Positions 17,558 through 24,837 of a stretch of DNA of 64,000 nucleotides are shown here, one piece after another. Numbering within the stretch: position 1 is the first letter of the stretch; each line of letters begins with the position of its first letter. This stretch comes from CAZQXD01 sp964597315 (GTDB lineage Bacteria; Pseudomonadota; Gammaproteobacteria; Competibacterales; Competibacteraceae). The DNA lies in the NCBI GenBank assembly GCA_964597315.1, contig CAZQXD010000019.1, positions 1-64,000 of the forward strand. The letters are read 5' to 3'. The position numbers were made by a program, and so were the translations under genes. Under the pieces are notes generated by a model. That model saw only the letters and a list, made by a program, of their open reading frames with translations, did no database searches and was not told the origin of the DNA.

Positions 17558-18214
17558 ATGCGCGTTCTGAAACAATTGTTTGACAACAATCGAACCTGGT
17601 CCGAGCGTATCCGCGCCCAACAACCGGATTTCTTCGAACAGCTCTCTCGGCAGCAGTCCCCGGAGTACCTGTGGATCGGTTGTTCCGACAGTCGCCTGCC
17701 CCCCACCGACATTACCGGCACGATGCCGGGGGAAATCTTCGTGCATCGAAATGTGGGCAATGTGGTGGTACACACGGACTTCAACTGCCTGTCGGTGATT
17801 GAGTACGCGGTGGCAGTGCTCAAGGTCAAACACATCATCGTCTGCGGTCATTATGGCTGCGGCGGCGTGCATGCGGCGCTTCGAAACTCCCAGTTGGGTC
17901 TGATCGACAACTGGTTGCGGCATATTCGGGAGGTTTGCCGGAAATATGACGATTCCCTAGAGCTACTGGCCGATGAAGGCCAGCGTCATGACCGGCTGTG
18001 CGAGCTGAATGTGGTGGAGCAGGTCTACAACGTCTGCAATACCACCCTGGTGCAAAGCGCCTGGGAGCGGGGCCAGTCTCTGTCCGTTCACGGCTGGGTC
18101 TACAGCCTGCGGGACGGGCTGATACGGGATCTGGACGTGGTGACCACCGGGCTTGAGGAAGTAGAGCCGATCTATCGGAAGGCCGTTGAGGCCCTGTGCC
18201 AGCCCCGAACTTGA
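17558..18214 (+). CDS. can: beta-class carbonic anhydrase
   Basis: A 218-residue zinc enzyme that interconverts CO2 and bicarbonate. The zinc ligands and the Asp-Arg dyad are visible in G-C-S-D-S-R-L-P and C-G-H-Y-G-C-G-G-V, and H-R-N-V-G-N-V-V is the other family hallmark. It resembles E. coli Can in length and sequence. No signal peptide, so cytosolic. It stands alone with a 214-bp upstream region. Confidence 0.95.
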   Translation: MRVLKQLFDNNRTWSERIRAQQPDFFEQLSRQQSPEYLWIGCSDSRLPPTDITGTMPGEIFVHRNVGNVVVHTDFNCLSVIEYAVAVLKVKHIIVCGHYGCGGVHAALRNSQLGLIDNWLRHIREVCRKYDDSLELLADEGQRHDRLCELNVVEQVYNVCNTTLVQSAWERGQSLSVHGWVYSLRDGLIRDLDVVTTGLEEVEPIYRKAVEALCQPRT

Positions 18215-18244
18215 AGCGGGCTGGCGGGTTAGGAAAGTAAGGCA

Positions 18245-18277
18245 ATAAAAAACCCGACGCCAGCAAACCGGCGCCGG
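18245..18277 (-). terminator. rho-independent terminator of the DUF3579 gene
   Basis: An 8-bp stem (18254-18261 with 18270-18277; one G-U pair in minus-strand RNA) followed on the minus strand by a run of six T. It lies 17 bp after the DUF3579 stop. On the plus strand the stem has a mismatch and could weakly stop can transcripts too. Confidence 0.75.
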
Positions 18278-18293
18278 ATTTGGAGTAGCGGGT

Positions 18294-18641
18294 TCAGGCG
18301 GCCAGGAACACCACGTTGGACGTGCGGGGAGCGGCTTCTTCCGGGGCGGCGGTGCGGTACTTAGGGCAGGCGCCGGCATAGGGGGCCAGGTCGTTGACCT
18401 TCATAAAAGACTCGATGGTGTCCATCATCCAGGGCTTGGTCTGGGCGATGGCGCTATCCACCACCAGGCACACCTTGCCTGTGCAGGTGGAGCAGGGCTG
18501 GACCTTGCTGTCGTAAACGGTGCGGCCCATATGAAAGTCGCCAGCGACACAGGCCAGACGCTCGGCCCAGTTGCTGGGGCGCAGAGTCTGGCCGTTGCGA
18601 TCCTTGTTGTTGACGATCAGTTTCTCACCGGTCATGTGCAT
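18294..18641 (-). CDS. DUF3579 family protein
   Basis: A 115-residue protein with the R-P-S-N-W-A-E-R-L segment of DUF3579. Here the family is unusual in holding four cysteines, among them C-S-T-C-T-G-K-V-C-L, which could bind a metal or an Fe-S cluster. The function is unknown. The start ATG at 18641 follows a short purine-rich region; an internal ATG at residue 3 is an alternative. It has its own terminator and a long upstream region with a possible operator. Confidence 0.65.
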   Translation of the reverse strand: MHMTGEKLIVNNKDRNGQTLRPSNWAERLACVAGDFHMGRTVYDSKVQPCSTCTGKVCLVVDSAIAQTKPWMMDTIESFMKVNDLAPYAGACPKYRTAAPEEAAPRTSNVVFLAA

Positions 18642-19153
18642 GATGGTATCTCCAGGGAGTAGATGAATTTTTTCTAAAACCTGGTTCCCGTGGCTCGTCT
18701 TGGGAATACAGGGTTAATTCTTCTTGGAAGACCCATGTCCAGGGAGCGCCATCAGCAGCTCGACCCGCTGGTCTTAAACTATTTTCCGTCCGTGCGAACC
18801 CGGCCCCATGGCTGGATTTAGTTAGCGGAATTATCGACCGCTAACAGGACTTGTGCGTCGCGTCATACTAGCAGTTCGAAAGTGGATTGCAAGACCGTTT
18901 TTTTAAAAACGCAATAAAATCTGCCTGAGAATAATTCAGATGGTTGTAGAACGAACAGCATTTTGCAATACGGAAAATTATTTTCTAACAAACAGTTGGA
19001 GGAGGGGGGGTGAAAAGGGGGCGAAACGGTATTGATGACGATGGGCCATCGGCTATGGGTTTTTTGTAATTTTATAGGGGTTTAGCTGTTAAATAAAAAA
19101 TACGCCTTGAAATTAAACTTTTCACCAAGATCGCAAGCCTGTTGCCACCACTT
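18642..19153. other. 512-bp gene-free region with an inverted repeat
   Basis: No convincing reading frame on either strand. It is more A+T-rich than its surroundings. A perfect 8-bp inverted repeat with a 9-nt spacer lies at 18821-18845 (GTTAGCGG and CCGCTAAC), and a short T/A-rich palindrome at 18895-18910. These may be operator or promoter elements of the DUF3579 gene. I see no RNA gene. Confidence 0.5.
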
Positions 19154-19543
19154 TTATTGAGTATGGCAAGGGAAAAGTTCCACCATCCCACCGTCCGCCG
19201 GCGGTGGTCCCAGCAACTCATCCAGGGGGCGGCAGGCGCCGTTCCAGCACAGTCGGTAGCCGGTGGTATGGGGAGAACGGGTCAAACGCAGCCGGTCCAG
19301 GGGGGGTAGGTCCGGGCGGTAATGCCAGCGGCCCTGCTGGTAAATGGCTCCGGGAGGGGGTTCCATACCGGCCCCAGAACCCGCCACCCGGGCGGCGACC
19401 GCCACGATCCGGTCGCCAGTTAGCCGGTAGTCTTCCTCCCAGAGGACTTTCTCCACCGAGTGGGTCCAGGCCAGAGTGAACTCGGTGGCGGGTATTCGTG
19501 CCTGGATCAGGGTGAGGGCCAGACCCAGGCACAGTTCGGTCAC
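19154..19543 (-). CDS. DUF1850 domain protein linked to a TAXI-TRAP transporter
   Basis: A 129-residue protein. DUF1850 features are F-T-L-A-W-T-H-S-V-E-K-V-L-W-E-E near the N-terminus and G-A-G-M-E-P-P-P in the centre. Such proteins occur almost only beside TAXI-type TRAP permeases, as here. The GTG start at 19543 overlaps the stop of the permease gene in a GTGA junction, so translation is probably coupled. The role is unknown; it may be an accessory subunit of the transporter. Confidence 0.82.
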   Translation of the reverse strand: MTELCLGLALTLIQARIPATEFTLAWTHSVEKVLWEEDYRLTGDRIVAVAARVAGSGAGMEPPPGAIYQQGRWHYRPDLPPLDRLRLTRSPHTTGYRLCWNGACRPLDELLGPPPADGGMVELFPCHTQ

Positions 19544-21582
19544 GTCGATGGGGCCGCGGCTCGGGTCCGGTACCAGTGCCAGCCCAGGAACAGGGCGGCC
19601 AGGACGAAGCCGATCTCGTCGGTGATGGGCAGGGCCGCCACTAGGGTAAAGGCCGCCACCGCCGCCCATAGCCGCTCGGCCCAGTTCAGACGGGCGCGCA
19701 GTTGGCCGATGGCGGCGGCGCCCCACAGGGCGATGGCGATGCCGGCCTTGAGCAGCACATAGACCACCGCCACTACGCTGGCATCCTGGAGCATCAGGGC
19801 CGGGGAGTAGACGGCCATATAGGGAATCACGAAACCGGCGATGGCTACCCGCATGCAGTTCAGGCCGATTTTCAGCCCCGAGGCTCGGGCGATGGGGGAG
19901 GCGGCGAAGGCGGCCAGGGCCACGGGCGGGGTCAGGTCGGCCATGATCCCGAAGTAAAACACGAACATATGGGAAATGATCAGGGGCACTCCCAGCTCCA
20001 GTAGGGCCGGGGCGGCCAGGGAACTGGTGATGATGTAATTGGGGATGGTGGGAATGCCCATGCCCAGGATCAGACAGGTGAGCATGGTCAGAAACAGGCT
20101 AAGCAGCAGGCTATGCTCGCCCAGATCGATGATGACCCCGGCGAAGTTGGTGGCCATCCCGGTGAGGGTGGTCACCCCGATGATCACCCCTACCAGGGCG
20201 CAGGCGATACCCACCCCCACGGCGTGCTTGGCGCCTTCGGCCAGGCTGTTGATGGCCAGGAGCAAGGTGGCCCGTCCCCCCTTGACGAAAAAGTTTATCA
20301 CCACCAGGGCGGTGACCAGCCAGAACACCGCAGCGATGCCGTATTTGAAGAAGGCCGAGGCCAACAGGCCGATGGCCACCCAGAAGGCGATACGCAGGGG
20401 CAGCGGTCCCAGGCCCAGGGCAATGGAGGCCCCCAGGATCAGCACCGCCGTCAGGGCCAGGCCCACGGTGCCCGAAAACAAGGGCGTATAGCCGGAGAAC
20501 AGCAGATACACCAACACCATCAGGGGCAGCAGCAAATACCAGTTGTCCCGCAGGGCCTGGACGGCGTTCGGGCATTCGCTCTTGGGCAGGCCCGACAACC
20601 CCAGTCGGCCCGCTTCCAGATGCACCATCCAGAACACCGTGGCGAAGTACAAAATGGCCGGAACGATGGCCGCCTGGATGATGTCCACATAGGGTACGTC
20701 CAGGGTTTCGGCCATGATAAAGGCCACCGCACCCATCACCGGCGGCATGATTTGCCCGCCCATGCTGGAGGTGGCCTCCACGGCTCCGGCGAACTCGGCC
20801 CGGTAGCCGAATTTCTTCATCAGCGGAATGGTGAACTGACCGGTAGTGACCACATTGGCCACCCCGGAGCCGTTGATGGTGCCCATCAGCCCCGAGGACA
20901 CCACCGATACCTTGGCCGGTCCCCCCTTCATATGGCCCACCGTGCCCAGGGCCGTGTCCGTGAACAGCTTGACCATGCCCGCCTGCTCCAGAAACGTCCC
21001 GAACAGGATGAACAGAAAGATATAGGTGGACGACACATAGGTGGGGATGCCGTAAATCCCCTCGGTGCCCAGATACATCTGCTCGATCACCTGGTCGAAG
21101 CCATAGCCTCGGTGATCCAGGGGCGCCGGCAGGTACTCTCCGAACAGGGCATAGGCCAAGAAAGTGCCGCAGATAAGGGGTAGGGCGATGCCCATCATTC
21201 GCCGCGCCCCCTCGAACACCAGCGTGACTAAGATCACCCCCACCACCAGGTCCAAGGTCTCCGGGTCCCCGGCCCGCTGGATCAACTCCGCTTCGAACAC
21301 CCAGTGATAAAAGGCTAGAAGGAACGCGAAAATACCGATGGCCCAGTCCAGGCCCACCCGCCAGGCGGCCCGGGCCTGATCCTTGCGGGCATTGATGGCG
21401 AAGATCAACAGCAGTAGAAAGCCCACATGCACCGAGCGCACGATGAGGCTGGATAGGGGGCTAAAGGCGGCGGTCCAGATCTGAAAGGCCGAAAAGGCCA
21501 CGGCAATAAAGAAAATCAGCCGACTGGGAGAATCAGCCGGGGTCGGCTGGTCACCGGGGGGCAGTTCGATATGGATGGTCAT
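19540..21582 (-). CDS. TRAP transporter fused permease (TAXI type, DctQM fusion)
   Basis: A 680-residue inner-membrane protein joining the small (DctQ-like) and large (DctM-like) membrane subunits, with about 16-18 hydrophobic segments. The DctM signatures include G-T-I-N-G-S-G-V-A-N-V-V-T-T-G, E-A-T-S-S-M-G-G-Q-I-M-P-P-V-M-G and L-G-M-G-I-P-T-I-P-N-Y. It uses an ion gradient to import a substrate delivered by the TAXI binding protein. The substrate is unknown; C4-dicarboxylates or glutamate are family precedents. Start ATG 21582. Confidence 0.92.
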   Translation of the reverse strand: MTIHIELPPGDQPTPADSPSRLIFFIAVAFSAFQIWTAAFSPLSSLIVRSVHVGFLLLLIFAINARKDQARAAWRVGLDWAIGIFAFLLAFYHWVFEAELIQRAGDPETLDLVVGVILVTLVFEGARRMMGIALPLICGTFLAYALFGEYLPAPLDHRGYGFDQVIEQMYLGTEGIYGIPTYVSSTYIFLFILFGTFLEQAGMVKLFTDTALGTVGHMKGGPAKVSVVSSGLMGTINGSGVANVVTTGQFTIPLMKKFGYRAEFAGAVEATSSMGGQIMPPVMGAVAFIMAETLDVPYVDIIQAAIVPAILYFATVFWMVHLEAGRLGLSGLPKSECPNAVQALRDNWYLLLPLMVLVYLLFSGYTPLFSGTVGLALTAVLILGASIALGLGPLPLRIAFWVAIGLLASAFFKYGIAAVFWLVTALVVINFFVKGGRATLLLAINSLAEGAKHAVGVGIACALVGVIIGVTTLTGMATNFAGVIIDLGEHSLLLSLFLTMLTCLILGMGIPTIPNYIITSSLAAPALLELGVPLIISHMFVFYFGIMADLTPPVALAAFAASPIARASGLKIGLNCMRVAIAGFVIPYMAVYSPALMLQDASVVAVVYVLLKAGIAIALWGAAAIGQLRARLNWAERLWAAVAAFTLVAALPITDEIGFVLAALFLGWHWYRTRAAAPST

Positions 21583-21648
21583 GAGGGTTGGGGCTCCGGC
21601 AGCTCGGAACACCGGCCGCCGTCCTGCGGCCGGTGGTCGGGACAGGGT

Positions 21649-22587
21649 TTATTGTATGATGCCCACTTCCCGATAGTACTTCTCGGCGCCCGGGTGCAGG
21701 GGCACAGCCATGCCCTTGGTGGCGTTTTCCAGTTTGATGCCCTTGGCTGCCGCGTGGGCGGCCACCAGTTGGTCCAGGTTCTCGAACAGGCTCTTGGTCA
21801 TGGCGTAGGCCACCTCCTCGGACACCCCCGAGTGGGTGATCAGATAATTGGAGATGGCTACGGTATTGACGTCGGCGTCCTGACCGCCATAGGTACCGGC
21901 GGGGATCGTGGCGCTCTGGTAGGCGGCGTCGCCGATCTTCTCCACCATGTCTTCGGGGACCTCCACCACCACGATGTCGATGGAGGTGGACAAGTCCCGA
22001 ATCGAGGCCACGCCTAGCCCGGCGGATTGCAGGGTGGCGTCGATCTGGCGGTTTTTCATCAGCTCCACGGACTCCCCGAAGGGCAGGTATTCCACCTTGG
22101 AGAAGTCCTCATAGCTCAAGCCTGCCGCTCCAAACACGGCACGGGCGTTCAGCTCGGTGCCGGACTTGGGGGCGCCCACGGAGATCCGCTTGCCCTTGAG
22201 GTCGGCCAGGGTTTTGATGCCGGCGTCGGCATTGGCCACGATCTGGATGTAATTGGGGTACATGGCGCTGATGCCCCGCAGCTTGTCCAGTTGCTTCTTA
22301 AAGCCGGCTTCCTCGTTGCCGGCCCAGGCTTGGCTGACCGAATCCCCTAAGCTCAAGGCCGCCTCGCCGCGACCGGCCTGGAGCAGGTTGAGGTTTTCCA
22401 CGGAGGCTTTGGTGGATTGCACCGAGGTACGGGCATCGGGCACGGCGTTCTCCCAGATTTTGGACAGGGCCACGCCCAAGGGGTAATAGACGCCGCTGGT
22501 GCCGCCGGTGAGTACATTGATGAACTGGGCGGCTGACACGGGCAGCACGACAAGCCCCAAAATAGCGGCAAGCAGGATTTTTTTCAT
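21649..22587 (-). CDS. TAXI-family TRAP transporter substrate-binding protein
   Basis: A 312-residue periplasmic binding protein. A signal peptide (M-K-K-I-L-L-A-A ... V-S-A-A) precedes the TAXI hallmark F-I-N-V-L-T-G-G-T-S-G-V-Y-Y-P-L-G, and the L-A-D-L-K-G-K-R-I-S-V-G segment follows. ATG 22587 has a GAGGA site. It is the first gene of the receptor-permease-DUF1850 operon, 66 bp upstream of the permease. Confidence 0.93.
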   Translation of the reverse strand: MKKILLAAILGLVVLPVSAAQFINVLTGGTSGVYYPLGVALSKIWENAVPDARTSVQSTKASVENLNLLQAGRGEAALSLGDSVSQAWAGNEEAGFKKQLDKLRGISAMYPNYIQIVANADAGIKTLADLKGKRISVGAPKSGTELNARAVFGAAGLSYEDFSKVEYLPFGESVELMKNRQIDATLQSAGLGVASIRDLSTSIDIVVVEVPEDMVEKIGDAAYQSATIPAGTYGGQDADVNTVAISNYLITHSGVSEEVAYAMTKSLFENLDQLVAAHAAAKGIKLENATKGMAVPLHPGAEKYYREVGIIQ

Positions 22588-22700
22588 GGGTGTTTTCCTC
22601 GTGGGTCGGTTCGGATGCAGGTTCAGCAAAGTGCCTCAGGCAAGTATAGACGGCTGATCCGTTACGGCGGCCCTGTCCCATGGGTTAGCATAGGAGCAGC

Positions 22701-22873
22701 CTAAGCGAGCACAGCGCCTATGCTCACGGAGTCTCCCAGTTCCGATCCTGGGCCAGGGTGCTGAGCCGAGTATCCGTGACGCCGCCGCGTGTTGTAGAAC
22801 ATCTCGATACGACCTCCAGGTACAGCCAGCCCTCGTGGGTACGGATGTACGTGAAGTCAATACAATCCAGCAT
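22701..22873 (-). pseudogene. remnant of an IS3-family transposase (OrfB), internally deleted
   Basis: Reading leftward from 22873, the frame gives D-F-T-Y-I-R-T-H-E-G-W-L-Y-L-E-V, a DDE-core segment of IS3-family transposases. It then shifts by one frame into E-M-F-Y-N-T-R-R-R-H-G-Y, which belongs near the C-terminus of the same protein. About 100 codons between these blocks are missing, with the second catalytic aspartate and part of the region before the final glutamate. The remnant ends at a stop at 22701. It is not functional. Confidence 0.75.
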
Positions 22874-23317
22874 GGCAGGATATCAGTTCGACGTTATCTT
22901 GAATCTAAAGGTTTGGTCATTCTAAATTTCCCGCATTTCGCCCAAAATTTTCAACGGCGTTCAATTTTCGTCCTTGAGTCCCATGAAGAGAAAGAATATT
23001 TCAAAAACAAGCCATTACATATGGCGTATGCGCCTGCTGCTCAAAAAATGAGGATTATGTTAATAGAGGCTATGGGTAAGTTCGGTTTATGTGAACAGAG
23101 TTCTGCCGACACAGAAGCGTACAATGTCGCAAGTCCTGAACAAGCGCCAACAGCAAGAATCGCCATAAAAAAGGTAGAGCGCATGTCAACTACTGAAAGC
23201 GAATTATTCAGCAACCTGTTCCATCTGCTTCAACAAAGCGGAGATAAGTTGTATCCGATAAAGATGAAAAACAGAGACACCGGGAAAATCGCTTTTCGTG
23301 TTTCTGCGGTCGACTGA
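22835..23317 (+). CDS. hypothetical protein, probably 5'-truncated
   Basis: An open frame of up to 160 residues, clearly lower in G+C and with different codon use from its neighbours. I do not recognise the family. Its first 13 or so codons are antisense to the IS3 remnant, so the real gene probably lost its 5' end there. The readable part contains F-V-L-E-S-H-E-E-K-E-Y-F and is charged and soluble. It ends 9 bp before the integron-type boundary at 23326. Transfer from another genome is likely; function unknown. Confidence 0.35.
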   Translation: MGTDVREVNTIQHGRISVRRYLESKGLVILNFPHFAQNFQRRSIFVLESHEEKEYFKNKPLHMAYAPAAQKMRIMLIEAMGKFGLCEQSSADTEAYNVASPEQAPTARIAIKKVERMSTTESELFSNLFHLLQQSGDKLYPIKMKNRDTGKIAFRVSAVD

Positions 23318-23320
23318 TGT

Positions 23321-23869
23321 GTGGCGTTATGCTGCACACCACAAGCCGCGTCAATTTCACTCCAGCAGGAGGCATTCATACTTCGGACCTGGCGCTTTGT
23401 CACGCTGCTACTCACCGCACTCGGCCTGATCTTGGGCGGCGCTCACGTGCTCGAATTATCCCTAAAAATGGAGTACGACCCGGAGCTGTACACCGCCGTT
23501 ACTAGCACGCTCTATCGGCTCTTCGGTTCAGTCGGCGCCGTCATACAAGTCGGTTCCATGCTAGCGGCGGCGATACTGTCGTTCATGGTCCGCGGTCGCC
23601 CATCGTTCCTCCTGACGCTCTTCGGAACCATTAGCCTCGTGCTATCGCTCATGTTGTGGTTCACTCTCGTCGCGCCGGTAAACGCCGAGTGGCTCCAGGT
23701 CATAGAGTCGGCCCCGGAGTCCATCGCGGCGGCCTACGAGCGACTGAGGTTCCGATGGGAGTACGGACACGTAGCGGCGTTCGCCGCGTGGCTCACGGGA
23801 TACATTTTTCTTTTACTCTCCGTTCTCAAGGAGACGTCAGCACATCGTTCTTGCGACCGTGTGGCATAA
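23321..23869 (+). CDS. DUF1772-like membrane protein encoded by the integron cassette
   Basis: The open frame gives up to 182 residues with four hydrophobic segments, matching DUF1772/anthrone-oxygenase-like small membrane proteins: A-H-V-L-E-L-S near TM1, V-A-P-V-N-A-E-W in the centre, and R-W-E-Y-G-H. The GTG at 23321 lies upstream of the cassette boundary, so the true start must be downstream. An AGGAGG site at about 23369 is followed 5 nt later by ATA, an unusual start codon. The stop codon TAA lies inside the R'' site, as in many cassettes. Function unknown. Confidence 0.72.
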   Translation: MALCCTPQAASISLQQEAFILRTWRFVTLLLTALGLILGGAHVLELSLKMEYDPELYTAVTSTLYRLFGSVGAVIQVGSMLAAAILSFMVRGRPSFLLTLFGTISLVLSLMLWFTLVAPVNAEWLQVIESAPESIAAAYERLRFRWEYGHVAAFAAWLTGYIFLLLSVLKETSAHRSCDRVA

Positions 23870-23935
23870 CCAGTGGCATCAGTCGGACGGCTTTTCCGCT
23901 CGTTCTTCGCTCCAATGCCGCCGCTGTGCCAGGCG
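23327..23935 (+). mobile_element. integron gene cassette (single)
   Basis: The element begins with TTATGC at 23327, after a G at 23326 that completes GTTATGC. It ends at G 23935, the cleavage point inside GTTAGGC. Its own attC begins with GCATAAC, the exact reverse complement of GTTATGC. That is the expected relation between the R'' site and the R' site of the circular cassette. It encodes one gene. No integrase gene and no second attC are seen in this window, so this is an isolated cassette or the edge of a decayed array. Confidence 0.8.
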
Positions 23936-23941
23936 TTAGGC
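23864..23941 (+). other. attC recombination site
   Basis: A 78-bp site running from GCATAAC (R'') to GTTAGGC (R'). Inside, TGGCA pairs with TGCCA, and C-A-G-T-C-G-G-A-C-G-G-C pairs with G-C-C-G-C-C-G-C-T-G, leaving a T and an A unpaired on one side. Such extrahelical bases are the hallmark that directs integron integrase to one strand. Confidence 0.85.
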
Positions 23942-24070
23942 ATCAAGAATTTTGAACTCGACCAAGCTACGGTCTATGCCCTGCGTTGATGGCAACCCGA
24001 GTTCGACACATGCAAGGCCAGCACCCTGCCGTCGGGATAGGTGATCCGGGTGAGTGACAGCCTTCAAAGC

Positions 24071-24124
24071 CCTGCTGGGGATCGCCTATAGATGGTCGAT
24101 ACTACCCAAGGCAACCCCAGCAGG
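24071..24124. repeat. 10-bp perfect inverted repeat
   Basis: CCTGCTGGGG at 24071-24080 and CCCCAGCAGG at 24115-24124, separated by 34 nt. It lies just past the end of the DUF1127-like gene, with no T run, so it could be a weak terminator, an operator or the remains of a mobile-element end. The 23942-24139 interval holds no gene I can recognise. Confidence 0.6.
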
Positions 24125-24139
24125 AATGGCGGGGATGTC

Positions 24140-24358
24140 TCAAGCAACGAGCCGCCCGCCAACGTCGATACCGGAACGACCGTGGCGAACCGCATGCTCG
24201 ATCTCACCCCGGACTAAGTCCAGGTCCGCCAACTCGGCATCGCTGTAGGCGTTGAGTTCGGCGATGGCCTTGGCAAAGATGGCTCCCGGGTCCGAATTGG
24301 CTTGAGCCAACTGTTGATGGCGAGAGGCGGTTTGGAACAATTTCACGATGCTGAACAT
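24140..24358 (-). CDS. small DUF1127-like protein
   Basis: A 72-residue protein. The C-terminal half reads Y-S-D-A-E-L-A-D-L-D-L-V-R-G-E-I, close to the L-S-D-x-E-L-x-D-x-G-L-x-R-x-x-I core of DUF1127 (YjiS-like) proteins, which often bind RNA or regulate phosphate and carbon metabolism. ATG 24358 follows GGAGAC. It seems intact and lies alone in the scarred accessory pocket. Function not known. Confidence 0.6.
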   Translation of the reverse strand: MFSIVKLFQTASRHQQLAQANSDPGAIFAKAIAELNAYSDAELADLDLVRGEIEHAVRHGRSGIDVGGRLVA

Positions 24359-24527
24359 GGCTGTGTCTCCGTCGATTCATAGGGGTTCGGGTGGGTCTGC
24401 AAACGGCCATTTCGCGGCGGCCCGATAGAGCCTGGATTTCCAGGTGGGCGACCCATTGGAGGGGCATCATAGGATCGCTGCTGCAAAGCAGCAAACGATT
24501 TAAAATCATCCCGCTATAGAGAAAAAC

Positions 24528-24837
24528 TCATCGAATAAACGCCCCTGGATCAACAGCGGATCTGGCTCGATGGGGCATTTCCAGATATCCCCAGTAGGGG
24601 TCGGTTCGCCGCCAGCGATTCCACCAGAGAACCGTACTCATGGAGCTGGTGAACAACACCGTCACCCAGGAACGCAGTAGCCGGGCTTCCAGCCGAAACG
24701 GTGGCGCGCTATCGGTGGCCAGCACCCCATCTAGGCGTGGATCGGCCAGCATCTGGGAGGCGTTGCCCAAGAACGCGGCGTCGATCCGCTGGCCGAAGCC
24801 CCCAGGGCAGACAGCCGTAGGGCGTTGCTCGCCATGG
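24528..24837 (-). pseudogene. C-terminal remnant of a ribose-phosphate pyrophosphokinase-like gene
   Basis: An open frame directly downstream of the pncB stop. The segment A-D-P-R-L-D-G-V-L-A-T-D-S-A-P-P-F-R-L, followed by V-T-V-L, resembles the C-terminal part of PRPP synthetases (V-x-T-D-T-x-P-P-x-R-L ... V-x-V-L). The whole N-terminal region with the PRPP-binding loop is absent, and no start codon with a ribosome-binding site is present. PRPP synthetase is a natural partner of nicotinate phosphoribosyltransferase, which consumes PRPP. I am only moderately sure of the family. Confidence 0.45.

Noticed and set aside
20113..21183. 356-residue plus-strand frame opposite the TRAP permease
   Set aside because: Antisense shadow rich in G, H and Q, with no motif.
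22687..22724. 8-bp inverted repeat as a terminal repeat of the IS3 element
   Set aside because: Both arms lie on one side of the remnant and no target duplication or second end is visible.
23230..23332. A second attC left of the cassette
   Set aside because: GTTATGC is present, but no upstream R-Y-Y-Y-A-A-C with pairing arms was found; only the cassette's own attC is supported.
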